Positions 26,852 to 34,553 of a DNA stretch of 64,000 nt are shown one piece after another. Position 1 is the first letter of the stretch. Each line of letters begins with the position of its first letter. The notes under the pieces were generated by a model that was not told the origin of the DNA, did not search any database, and was given only the letters and a program-made list of their open reading frames with translations. Source of the DNA: Rhizohabitans arisaemae (lineage in GTDB: Bacteria > Actinomycetota > Actinomycetes > Streptosporangiales > Streptosporangiaceae); NCBI RefSeq assembly GCF_025996515.1, contig NZ_BLRH01000009.1:868001-932000 (forward strand), written 5' to 3'. The translations under genes were made by a program, and so were the position numbers.

Positions 26852-27523
26852 TCACCCGTCAAGCCCGGTCATGCGCATCGTGATGTTGATCCGGCCGCGG
26901 CTGAGTCCGCATCCCTCGGGAGCGGTGCTCTCGTGCACCTTGGTGACACCGTGGTAGGCCAGTCGGGCGGGTCCGCCGAAGACGAAGAGGTCGCCGGAGG
27001 CCAGCAGCACGTCGGTGTACAGCTTGCCGCGGTTTTCCGTGTTGCCGAATCGGAACGTGCAACTGTCGCCGATGGACAGCGAGACGACCGGAGCGCGGGA
27101 GATCTCGTCCTTGTCCTGGTGCATTCCCAAGCGGGCTCCCGCGTCGTAGTGGTTCACCAGCGCGGTGTCGGGCGTATAGGAGCGGATCACGGCTGCGTCG
27201 TGGCCGGTGGCCCGGAGGGCATGTCGTCCCAGGCGGATCATCCAGTCGGGGAACGGAAGGACACGGGCGCCGTTCACGTCGGTGGCCTCTCGCGTGTACC
27301 TGTACGGTTGCCAGTGCCAGCCCAGACACACGGTGCGCACCGACATCTCGTGTCCGCGGACCTTCGCGGCGCGGATGGGGACGGGGCCTTGCACCCACTC
27401 GCGGAACCGATCCACGATCCGATTCTGCTGCTCCCGAGTCAGCCAATCAGGGACCAGGGTGGCGCCCGGGGCGACCTCTCCCCCGTCACGCTCGGGGATC
27501 TCCGGAGTGAACAGCGCTGTCAA
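26852..27523 (-). CDS. alkB: AlkB-family alpha-ketoglutarate-dependent DNA repair dioxygenase
   Basis: The 223-residue enzyme begins at a TTG at 27523 that overlaps the preceding stop (TTGA). The iron-binding HxD lies in NHYDAGARLGMHQDKDE, the distal histidine in LAYHGVTKV and the 2-oxoglutarate arginine in GRINITMRMTG. AlkB enzymes oxidatively demethylate N1-methyladenine and N3-methylcytosine. It lies mid-operon among methyltransferases and glycosylases, so it is part of the alkylation response. Confidence 0.92.
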   Translation of the reverse strand: MTALFTPEIPERDGGEVAPGATLVPDWLTREQQNRIVDRFREWVQGPVPIRAAKVRGHEMSVRTVCLGWHWQPYRYTREATDVNGARVLPFPDWMIRLGRHALRATGHDAAVIRSYTPDTALVNHYDAGARLGMHQDKDEISRAPVVSLSIGDSCTFRFGNTENRGKLYTDVLLASGDLFVFGGPARLAYHGVTKVHESTAPEGCGLSRGRINITMRMTGLDG

Positions 27524-28044
27524 CGCTTGCCCTCCACGTGTGTGAGGTGCACGAGGGAATCGTGCGCAACGAGCCAGGAGGTACCGTCTGCGCTTACGCC
27601 GGCCAGGCCGTCCAGATTGGTCAGTCCGACGAGTGCGAGAGTGCGCGGGTCGCCGATTCCGGCGGTCGCGAGGGTACGTGCGGGGCTCCAGGGAGTCGAC
27701 CACAGCAGCCGCCGGGTCATCTGCGCCCAGCCGGTTGCCGGCCCGACCATCACCCATAGGTCGGGGGCGGCGGCGGCGAACCGTGACGCGTGACGCAGCC
27801 AGGAGGCCCCGGTCTCGGGCCAGGTGATCGTGTCGAGAGTTCCGCCGCCTGCGCGATCCCAGGCCGATTCGATCAGGCGTGAGGTCGCAAGGGCGCCAGG
27901 GGTGCGGCCGGAGCCGATCACGATATTGCGGGCACGGCGGTCGCGGGCGATTCCGATGACGGTCGCGACCTCGGCATCCGTAGCCGTCGGGTCCGCGTCA
28001 TGACTCGCCGGCGTCTTCAGCAAGGGGCTGGTCAGGGCTTCCAT
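27520..28044 (-). CDS. Unidentified protein of the alkylation-repair operon
   Basis: The 174-residue product starts at the ATG at 28044, within the end of the Ada-like gene, and overlaps alkB by TTGA. The sequence (EVATVIGIARDRRARNIVIGSGRTPGAL split by a Gly-rich turn, later LDTITWPETGASWLRH) suggests a Rossmann-like alpha/beta fold, but I recognise no family or catalytic motif. Its tight coupling between an Ada-type zinc protein and AlkB argues for a role in alkylation damage handling. Function is not assigned. Confidence 0.65.
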   Translation of the reverse strand: MEALTSPLLKTPASHDADPTATDAEVATVIGIARDRRARNIVIGSGRTPGALATSRLIESAWDRAGGGTLDTITWPETGASWLRHASRFAAAAPDLWVMVGPATGWAQMTRRLLWSTPWSPARTLATAGIGDPRTLALVGLTNLDGLAGVSADGTSWLVAHDSLVHLTHVEGKR

Positions 28045-28322
28045 GGTTCGCCGTTCTCCCGGGCGGTCCTCCACTTCTGAAAGCGGTCCCTGCAGCAGGC
28101 TCCGCAGGGGCGGAACCCGGCGGCGACCGCCGTGGCCTCGTCGGCGAAGAAGACCCGGTGCTTCACGTAGCCGCCGCGAGCGATGGCGCACAGCGCGGCG
28201 AGACAGTCGAGCCTCCCGTAGATCTTCGAGTCGCGATGGCCGCCCCACAGCCCCTTGACCGCAGACCGATAGGGACGGCCGTCCATCCCCAGAAGGGTGT
28301 ACGTCTTCGTTGCGTCTCTCAT
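28032..28322 (-). CDS. Stand-alone Ada metal-binding (phosphotriester methyltransferase) domain protein
   Basis: This 96-residue protein resembles the zinc-binding N-terminal domain of Ada: YGRLDCLAALCAIARGGYVK, a VFFADEATAVAAGFRPC segment and GACCRDRF supply the cysteines. In E. coli Ada this domain accepts methyl groups from phosphotriesters at Cys38 and so becomes a transcriptional activator. Here it lacks the AraC-type DNA-binding and the O6-methyltransferase domains, which are absent or encoded separately. Its start overlaps the stop of the 2OG dioxygenase gene (ATGA). Confidence 0.82.
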   Translation of the reverse strand: MRDATKTYTLLGMDGRPYRSAVKGLWGGHRDSKIYGRLDCLAALCAIARGGYVKHRVFFADEATAVAAGFRPCGACCRDRFQKWRTARENGEPWKP

Positions 28323-29059
28323 GCGGCGTCATGGAAGACGAGGGCGAGGGTGTGACGTTCGCCGGACCGGATGGCGGACACGCCGTGCCGAACCGGCGCG
28401 GCGGACCACCCGCGGGCGGACTTGACGGGTCGGTCGCGGGTGGTGAAGAGGTATCCGTAACCGTGTGGCAGCAGCGTGGCCGTGCCCCGGGACTGGGCGC
28501 GCGGGCGCTGTTCCAGCAGCAGGAACTCGCCGCCCGTGTGATCCACGCCAGGCTCGTTGAGGTTGATCACGACCTGCAACGGGAACACGAGGTCGCCGTA
28601 CAGGTCGCGATGCAGAGCGTTCCAATCCTTCTCGCCGTAGTGGAGCAGGATCGCCGAAGACTTCGTCTGGCCGGCGTCGTGGCACATCCGAAGCCACTCA
28701 TCAAGCGATTCCGGCCACGGTGCGGGCCGGCCGAGCTTGGTCCACCAGTCGCGGGCGATGGGAAGCAGCCGCGGGTACAGGGCCTGCTTGAGCCGCTCGA
28801 TCGGTTCCGGATACGGCGTGTTGAAGTATCGGTACCGGCCCTCACCGAAGCGGTGCCTGCCCATGTCGACGGTGCTGCGGAACAGGCCGTCCTGCTGGTA
28901 CAGCTCCCTGATCTCCACGGTCTCCTCCGGGGTCAGCAGTTGCGGCAGCAGTGCGCCGCCGTACTCGTCGACCTCTGTGGTGATCGCCTCCCAGTCGCCG
29001 GACTCGACGCGGCTGTACCACCGATCCGTCTTCCTCCTGCTCGCCTTCTCGATGCTCAT
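28319..29059 (-). CDS. 2OG-Fe(II) oxygenase of the alkylation operon
   Basis: This 246-residue protein starts at the ATG at 29059 (MSIEKASRRK), overlapping the ogt stop. A prolyl-hydroxylase-like double-stranded beta-helix is indicated by HRDLYGDLVFPLQV (HxD iron ligands), the distal histidine in VRHGVSAI and the 2-oxoglutarate arginine in ERHTLALVFHDA. It differs from AlkB and sits in the same operon. Its substrate is unknown; proteins of this kind recur next to Ada-like genes in actinobacteria, so a repair or protein-hydroxylation role is plausible. Confidence 0.8.
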   Translation of the reverse strand: MSIEKASRRKTDRWYSRVESGDWEAITTEVDEYGGALLPQLLTPEETVEIRELYQQDGLFRSTVDMGRHRFGEGRYRYFNTPYPEPIERLKQALYPRLLPIARDWWTKLGRPAPWPESLDEWLRMCHDAGQTKSSAILLHYGEKDWNALHRDLYGDLVFPLQVVINLNEPGVDHTGGEFLLLEQRPRAQSRGTATLLPHGYGYLFTTRDRPVKSARGWSAAPVRHGVSAIRSGERHTLALVFHDAA

Positions 29060-29673
29060 GCCGCGGCCTCCAGGTTCAGCAGCATGGTCTTGGCCTCGAG
29101 TCCGCCGATGTAACCGCCGAGCGTGCCGTCGGTACGCAGCACGCGGTGGCACGGGACGACGATGGGCAGCGGGTTGGTCGCACAGGCGGTGCCCACCGCT
29201 CGGACGGCCTTGGGGTTGCCGACGAGCTCGGCCATGTCTCGGTAACTGCGGGTCTGGCCGTACCCGATCTCGGGCAGATGCGTCTGCACGAGGCGCCGGA
29301 ATCCGCGAGACAGGGACAGGTCCAGCCTCAGGTCGAAGACCTGGCGGCGCTTGGCGAAGTACTCGTCGATCTCGCGAGCCGATTCGTCCAGCCGCTTGGG
29401 TGCGCGCAAGATGCGCGGACTGAGCTCCCGGCCGAGGGCTTCCAGGACTCGATCGTGGTCCTCACGGGCGTACGCCACGCGGACCAGCCCCTCCGGGGTG
29501 GCGGCGAGCAGCAACTTGCCGACAGGTGAGTCGATGGTGGTGTAAGCGACATCGATGAGATCGGCTCGCTCTGCCGCCTGCTCCAGACGGCGGTGGAGCC
29601 GACCGAGCGTGTCGGCGTCCACAGGCGTCGACAGCAGGGCGGCCATGTCGTCACCGGGGCGAATGTCGTTCAT
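29056..29673 (-). CDS. ogt: Methylated-DNA-protein-cysteine methyltransferase (first copy)
   Basis: This 205-residue O6-alkylguanine-DNA alkyltransferase carries the active-site motif IVVPCHRVLRTDGTLGGYIGG, with the acceptor cysteine in PCHR. The N-terminal extension (about 40 residues, MAALLSTPVDADTLGRLHRRL) resembles anti-sigma or zinc-ribbon-less linkers rather than a catalytic domain. It immediately follows and overlaps the ECF sigma gene (ATGA) and overlaps the 2OG oxygenase gene, so it is translated as part of the operon. A second Ogt lies just upstream. Confidence 0.9.
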   Translation of the reverse strand: MNDIRPGDDMAALLSTPVDADTLGRLHRRLEQAAERADLIDVAYTTIDSPVGKLLLAATPEGLVRVAYAREDHDRVLEALGRELSPRILRAPKRLDESAREIDEYFAKRRQVFDLRLDLSLSRGFRRLVQTHLPEIGYGQTRSYRDMAELVGNPKAVRAVGTACATNPLPIVVPCHRVLRTDGTLGGYIGGLEAKTMLLNLEAAA

Positions 29674-30167
29674 GATGATGCTCCTTTCATGATCTCGCCC
29701 GGATATTTCTTCCTGAGACTCTTGAGCCCGTCTGCGGCGGCTCTGCGGGCCGCCTCAACACTGCCGCCGAGGATCTCCGCGATCTCGGCGTATGCCAATC
29801 CCGCCACATAGCGGTAGGCGACAGCCTGGCGTTGTTTGCTCGGCAGCCCTTTCACCAAGGCCCACAGGTCGGCGTCCCCGGGGTCCGGGATGTCCCGCCC
29901 TGTCGGTGCTTCCGGTACCTCGTCGACCGGTAGGGGACTCCTTTTCGCGACACGCAGCACGTCGATCGCCTTGCGATGCGCGATCGTCACGAGCCATGCC
30001 TCCACGTTCGCCGTCTCAGGCAGGTCGGGATAGGCGCGCATGGCGGAGAGGAAGGTCTCCGACCACGCGTCGTCCGCGTCGTGCGGGCCGAGGACGACCC
30101 GGCAGACGCGCAGCACGGTTGCACCGTGCTGCGCGACTACGTTCTCGAACGGTTGTTTCATGTCCAT
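29670..30167 (-). CDS. ECF-type RNA polymerase sigma factor
   Basis: This 165-residue ECF sigma factor shows region 2 (ADDAWSETFLSAMRAYPDL, then WLVTIAHRKAIDVLR) and region 4 (LPSKQRQAVAYRYVAGLAYAEIAEIL). No anti-sigma gene is adjacent. Its stop overlaps the start of ogt (ATGA), so it leads the repair genes and presumably directs its own operon. In place of the Ada activator found in enterobacteria, induction may depend on this sigma factor together with the Ada-like zinc protein. Confidence 0.88.
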   Translation of the reverse strand: MDMKQPFENVVAQHGATVLRVCRVVLGPHDADDAWSETFLSAMRAYPDLPETANVEAWLVTIAHRKAIDVLRVAKRSPLPVDEVPEAPTGRDIPDPGDADLWALVKGLPSKQRQAVAYRYVAGLAYAEIAEILGGSVEAARRAAADGLKSLRKKYPGEIMKGASS

Positions 30168-30211
30168 CCCATTGAAGACATACTTGTCGGTGACAAACGT
30201 GATTTTTCCGG

Positions 30212-30724
30212 TCAGAACAACCGGCTAGCTCTGGCCTCAGGCGGCTCCTCAAGCCCCAGCAGCGCCTGCTTGCGCTTCAGTCCGCCGGCGTATCCGGTGA
30301 GGGAACCATTGGAGCCGAGGACGCGGTGACACGGCACGAAGACGCACAGCGGGTTCGCACCCACGGCCTGTCCGACCCGTTGCGCGAGACCGCGGTCTCC
30401 GACCTGCTCGGCGATCCGGCCGTAGGTGGTCGTGTCACCGCACTGAATGCTCTTCACGATGTCCCAGACGGCGTGCTGGAACGCGTCACCCTCGGCGGCG
30501 AGCGGAAGATCGAACTCCCTGCGTCGACCCGCCAGGTAGTGGCGCAGCTGTCGGGCTGCCTCGTTCAGCAACGGGTCCGCGGAGTCGGCCACCTCGGGGC
30601 CGAACGTCTCCTGCGAGGGGCGGCGGACGTGGTGCCTGAAGTACAAGCCGGCAATCGTCTCGCCCTTTGCCACGAGCGTGATCGGTCCAAGGCGGGTCTC
30701 GATCACGATGTGCCGAGTGCTCAT
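30212..30724 (-). CDS. ogt: Methylated-DNA-protein-cysteine methyltransferase (second copy)
   Basis: This 170-residue compact Ogt has AFQHAVWDIVKSIQCGDTTT-like core positions (HAVWDIV), QAVGANPLCVFVPCHRVLGS with the acceptor cysteine, and LTGYAGGLKRKQALLGLE. It lies 44 bp upstream of the sigma gene on the same strand and may be the first gene of the operon. It is clearly diverged from the first copy and lacks that copy's N-terminal extension. Confidence 0.92.
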   Translation of the reverse strand: MSTRHIVIETRLGPITLVAKGETIAGLYFRHHVRRPSQETFGPEVADSADPLLNEAARQLRHYLAGRRREFDLPLAAEGDAFQHAVWDIVKSIQCGDTTTYGRIAEQVGDRGLAQRVGQAVGANPLCVFVPCHRVLGSNGSLTGYAGGLKRKQALLGLEEPPEARASRLF

Positions 30725-31103
30725 CTGCGTTTCCCTTCTCCTGCCTGGTAGACGTGCGCCGCTCGCAGAACGTGAGATTTCAGTTGGTGTCGTTGCCGGT
30801 CGCCGTGTCAGGCTGCAGGAAGCCTGCGGAGCTTCCCGCGAAGAAGCGTGCTCGACACGCCCGCGGCGTAGAGAAAGCAGACGACTCGCACACTGATCTC
30901 GGCAAGCAGCGACTCGTAGGCATCCCAGCCCGCCGTGCCCTTCCCAATCGCAGAATGCGACGGGCTACGCATCGATTTCACGACATTACGGAGGGCTACC
31001 GTGCGGACCCGAGTGGTGGGCCCCCTGAATGAGCGCACGACCCCGCGACGCGCATGCGGCAGCCTTGGGTGAGCCTAGGTAAGCGTGTTCTCCAGCTCGC
31101 TTC
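30725..31103. other. Intergenic region upstream of the alkylation operon
   Basis: No gene is supported in these 379 bp. A minus-strand frame (30808-31038) has no recognised motif. The promoter for the second ogt copy must lie close to 30725-30800. I could not identify an ECF-type promoter or Ada box with confidence. Confidence 0.4.
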
Positions 31104-31754
31104 TCAGCGCGCCAGGCGAAGTTCCAGGCCGGTGGGGAGGAGGCGGCCGATGCGGTCGGCCAGATTGCGGCCGAGTTCGGCGGGGTCGTGGCCGGGAGCG
31201 GCTTTCAGGGTGAGGGTGAGGTCGGCTGCGTCGCTCGGGCCGACTTCGACCGTGACGATTCCGGGGAGGTCGGCGACGGCCGTTTCCAGGGCGGCGAGGA
31301 CCTCGGGATCGTCGTGGAGTCCCCCGGCCAGCGCCCGCAGGTCCTCGACGACGAACGGGACGGGGCCCGCGATGTCGATCACGACCGCAGAGGCGCCCTC
31401 CCCCGCGGCGGCGTGACCGACCTGGGTGGCGCTCACCTGGATCGGGCGGGCGTCGGGGCGCCAGCGGGCCAGGGAGTCCGCCGAGGTGAAGGCGAGTACG
31501 GCTTCGCGGCCGTCCGCGCCGACCAGTTTGGGCAGCGCCATCTCGCTCTCCTTCTCCCGTTTCCGCCCGTCCGGGCCGATCTCGGCGGAGGTGAGGAGGG
31601 CGACCACGGGGACGAGCAGGCGGGAGCGGCGGAGCGCCGAAAGGACCGGCCCGGCGTCGCCCGTACCGGCACCGAAGGCGGCGAGCGCGGCGGCGACCGC
31701 GGGGTCGGCCCCGCCGTCGTCGCCCGGGACCAGGGGCTGCGGAATCATCGGCAC
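31104..31754 (-). CDS. SseB-family protein
   Basis: This 216-residue cytoplasmic protein shows the SseB N-terminal fold: LLVPVVALLT, then ALPKLVGADGREAVLAFTS, SLARWRPDARP and the C-terminal LPTGLELRLAR. SseB-like proteins are common in actinobacteria, with no settled biochemical role. A shrunken copy of part of this gene lies at 32243-32310, evidence of a local tandem duplication that included the adjacent amidohydrolase. Confidence 0.85.
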   Translation of the reverse strand: MPMIPQPLVPGDDGGADPAVAAALAAFGAGTGDAGPVLSALRRSRLLVPVVALLTSAEIGPDGRKREKESEMALPKLVGADGREAVLAFTSADSLARWRPDARPIQVSATQVGHAAAGEGASAVVIDIAGPVPFVVEDLRALAGGLHDDPEVLAALETAVADLPGIVTVEVGPSDAADLTLTLKAAPGHDPAELGRNLADRIGRLLPTGLELRLAR

Positions 31755-31814
31755 GGTCAGCGAGGCTACCGCGTTCCCTGCCCGGTCCGATCCCCGAGCA
31801 TCCCGTCGGTACGG

Positions 31815-32160
31815 GCTGCGCCCACGTCAGCCGAGGTCGGCGATGACGGCGACCGGTCGATGCCGCTGGAGCGGATCGCCGCCCAGATGCCGTCGGCGTC
31901 CAGGGCGTCCCGCATCACGCCGTGCCCGATCCGGTACCGCCCACCGATCCCCCGGACGTCGCCCACCACGGCGGACGGCATCTTGATCTCGCCCATCGCG
32001 ACGGCGATGCCCAGCGCCGTGGTCGAATTGGGGGTGTCCATGGACGGGCCGGCGTCCTCGGCGATCACGGGGTGGCCGCGGCGTTTGGCGTCCTCGATGG
32101 TGGCCAGGGTGAGCAGCAGCGGCTTGGTCTGCACCTAGTGAATACCGGTCGGGTCGTCGA
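31815..32160 (-). pseudogene. Deleted copy of the ring-opening amidohydrolase gene
   Basis: The minus strand repeats the intact gene downstream (32401-33498): [20 protein letters not shown], then [18 protein letters not shown] and [20 protein letters not shown]. About 25 codons are missing between MGEIKMP and VVGDVRG, a larger piece is lost after SSGID, and the last codons (VAVIADLG) survive out of phase at 31827-31850. The 5' half is missing. Clearly non-functional. Confidence 0.85.
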
Positions 32161-32310
32161 TCCCGGCGGCCAAGCCCACGACCACGGCGACCACAACCCG
32201 TACGCCACCGCCCGACCCGAGGTAAAGGCCGGGCGGGTAGGGCCGGGGAGTTCGGCGACGGCAGCATCCACGGCGGCGAGGACCTCGGGATCGTCGTCTT
32301 CCCTGCCTGG
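32161..32310. other. Mosaic of fragments from the prepilin peptidase and sseB genes
   Basis: Positions 32162-32222 nearly duplicate 19357-19423 (5' end and leader of the A24 peptidase gene). Positions 32243-32310 duplicate parts of sseB (31261-31312) joined to the sequence just before its start (about 31772). Both are too short to encode anything. Confidence 0.75.
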
Positions 32311-32400
32311 TCCCGTTCCCAGCCACCCGGACCGCGTCGAGCCCGCCGTCCGGCCGTACCCGCTTCGATACGACCGGATCGTTACGGGCTTGCGCCGGAA

Positions 32401-33498
32401 TCAGCCGAGGTCGGCGATGGCGGCGACGGGGCCGCCGCCGGAGGGGCCCTGGTGGACGGCGGCCACCGAAACGAAGACCGCCGGGTCGCCGGTTACCGAG
32501 GCGGCCACCCCGCCCACGCAGGCTTTGATCTGGCGGTGCCAGTGCACGTCGGAGTCGTCCAGCATGATGTTGCGGCGTCCGCGTACCCGGCCCGACGGGT
32601 CGGCCTCGCACTTCATGAAGACGTTGACGAGCCGTCCGCCCAGGTCGGAGGGGTGCGGCCTGTCCGGGAGGTCGATGCCGCTGGAGCGGATCGCCGCCCA
32701 GATGCCGTCGGCGTCCAGGGCGTCCCGCATCACGTCGTGCCCGATCCGGTACCGGCCACCGATGCCCCGGACGTTGCCGACCACCACGATCTGTGCCCGA
32801 TCCAGTTCGACGCCCGACGAGCAGGAGGCGACGGAGGAATACAGCGATAAATCCCGATGTATCTGGTCGGCGGTCGGCATCTCGATCTCGCCCATCGCGA
32901 CGGCGATCCCCAGGGCCGTGGTCGAGTTGGAGATGTCCATGGACGGGCCGGTGTCCTCGGTGATCACATCGTGCCCGCGGCGTTTGGCGTCCTCGATGGT
33001 GGCCAGGGTGAGCAGCGGCGTCTTGGTCTGCACGTAGTGGATGTCGGCCGGGTCGTCAATGCCGGCGACCTTCATCGCCTCCCGGACGCCGGCGGCGACC
33101 TTCTCCACCATCGCGGGCCGCCCGATGTCCTCGGGGTTGATCACATCGCTCAGCGCCACCCCGACCGAGATCCGGGGCTCGTCGGACGGTACGGCTTTCG
33201 CCGGGTCGATCGTGGCGAAGATCGTCGCATGCGGGCTGAGCACCCCGTCGGTGCCGCCCGACCAGACCAGCGGCACGTTCTCCGGTGCCGGATGCCCCTT
33301 CTCCTTGAGGACCTCGCGGAACGCCCGGTCGGCGAGGATCCGGGTGTAGTCGTTCACGCCGCCGTTGCCCTCGGTTTTGCCGATCACCGCGAGCACGCGA
33401 CCCGCCTCGATCACACCCTCGTCGATCAGCTTGGCCAGCCCCGACGCGTCGGTGACGCTCTCGATCGGGACCTTGCGCACTTCAATCGGATCCGGCAT
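32401..33498 (-). CDS. Ring-opening amidohydrolase (cyanuric acid amidohydrolase/barbiturase family)
   Basis: This 365-residue enzyme of the AtzD/TrzD/barbiturase family is built from three structural repeats, each giving a Lys-Ser pair. Visible serine motifs are [27 protein letters not shown] and [13 protein letters not shown]. Family members hydrolyse cyclic imides such as cyanuric acid or barbiturate. Which substrate applies cannot be told from sequence alone. It starts directly after the carbamate kinase stop, so the pair is one operon. This context favours a pathway that ends in carbamoyl phosphate and recovers ATP. Confidence 0.85.
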   Translation of the reverse strand: MPDPIEVRKVPIESVTDASGLAKLIDEGVIEAGRVLAVIGKTEGNGGVNDYTRILADRAFREVLKEKGHPAPENVPLVWSGGTDGVLSPHATIFATIDPAKAVPSDEPRISVGVALSDVINPEDIGRPAMVEKVAAGVREAMKVAGIDDPADIHYVQTKTPLLTLATIEDAKRRGHDVITEDTGPSMDISNSTTALGIAVAMGEIEMPTADQIHRDLSLYSSVASCSSGVELDRAQIVVVGNVRGIGGRYRIGHDVMRDALDADGIWAAIRSSGIDLPDRPHPSDLGGRLVNVFMKCEADPSGRVRGRRNIMLDDSDVHWHRQIKACVGGVAASVTGDPAVFVSVAAVHQGPSGGGPVAAIADLG

Positions 33499-34413
33499 CT
33501 AGCCCTCCACAATCGTCCCTACGTTTCCACCGATACCGGCAAGTGCGGTGATGACAGCCCGCTTCCCGCCACCCGTCGTGAACCGGATCGCCGCCTCCAC
33601 CTTCGGCCCCATGCTGCCGCTCGCGAACTCGCCGAAGTCCAGCAGCGCCCGCAACTCCGCCGCCGTGGTCCGCCCGATCGGCCGCGCGTCCGCCGTACCG
33701 AATCCGGTCATCGCGTACTCCACATCCGTCGCGATCACCAGGGTCTCGGCCCCCAGTGAGGAGGCGAGTACGGCCGAGGCCAGGTCCTTGTCGATCACCG
33801 CCTCCACCCCGCGGAGGGTCCCGCCGCTCCTGGCCACCGGCACCCCGCCACCGCCCGCCGCCACCACGATGAACCCGGCGTTCAGCAGGGCCTCCACCGC
33901 GGCCAGATCGAGGATCTCCAGCGGCTCCGGCGAGGCCACCACGCGGCGCCAGCCGCGGTCGCCGTACGGCTTCCAGCGCTGGCCGAGCGCCTCCAGCCGC
34001 CGCGCCTCCTCCTCGGGGAAATACCGGCCGATCGGTTTGACCGGATCGGCGAAGCCCGGATCGTCCGGGTCGACGAGGGTCCGGGTGACGACCGCGGCCA
34101 CCCGGCTCGGACCGATCAGACGTTCCAGCGCGTTGAGAATGAGCACCCCGATCGTGCCCTGGGTCTGCGCCCCGCACCAGTCCAGCGGCACCGGCGGCAC
34201 CACGTGCGCCGCAAGCTGGTTCTTGATCAGGAGGTTGCCGACCTGCGGCCCGTTCCCGTGAGTGATCACGACCTGGACACCGTCGCCCACCAGTTCGGCG
34301 ACGTGCTCCATCGCGCCCTCAATCGCGACCCGCTGCGCCTGCGGCGTCGCGCTCCCATCGGGCGAGGTCATGGCGTTCCCACCCAGCGCGATCACCAGTC
34401 GTTCGGCACTCAC
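33499..34413 (-). CDS. arcC: Carbamate kinase
   Basis: This 304-residue amino-acid-kinase-fold enzyme interconverts carbamoyl phosphate plus ADP with carbamate plus ATP. Motifs are VIALGGNAM, VITHGNGPQVGNLLIKNQ, VDPDDPGFADPVKPIGRYF, GGGGVPV and ASGSMGPKVEAAIRF. No arginine deiminase or ornithine carbamoyltransferase gene is nearby. It is coupled with no gap to the ring-opening amidohydrolase, which implies use in heterocycle or ureide nitrogen catabolism rather than the arginine deiminase route. Confidence 0.93.
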   Translation of the reverse strand: MSAERLVIALGGNAMTSPDGSATPQAQRVAIEGAMEHVAELVGDGVQVVITHGNGPQVGNLLIKNQLAAHVVPPVPLDWCGAQTQGTIGVLILNALERLIGPSRVAAVVTRTLVDPDDPGFADPVKPIGRYFPEEEARRLEALGQRWKPYGDRGWRRVVASPEPLEILDLAAVEALLNAGFIVVAAGGGGVPVARSGGTLRGVEAVIDKDLASAVLASSLGAETLVIATDVEYAMTGFGTADARPIGRTTAAELRALLDFGEFASGSMGPKVEAAIRFTTGGGKRAVITALAGIGGNVGTIVEG

Positions 34414-34553
34414 CCTGCGACGCTATCGATCAAGCCCCCGCCATGCCATCACAACCCTCACCAACATCACCGTCGTTTCTTGTCACCTGACCCACTCCCG
34501 TATCGCCTGGTCCTGCTCGACCAATCGGGTGACCGTGGTTCAGGCGTGAGCTG

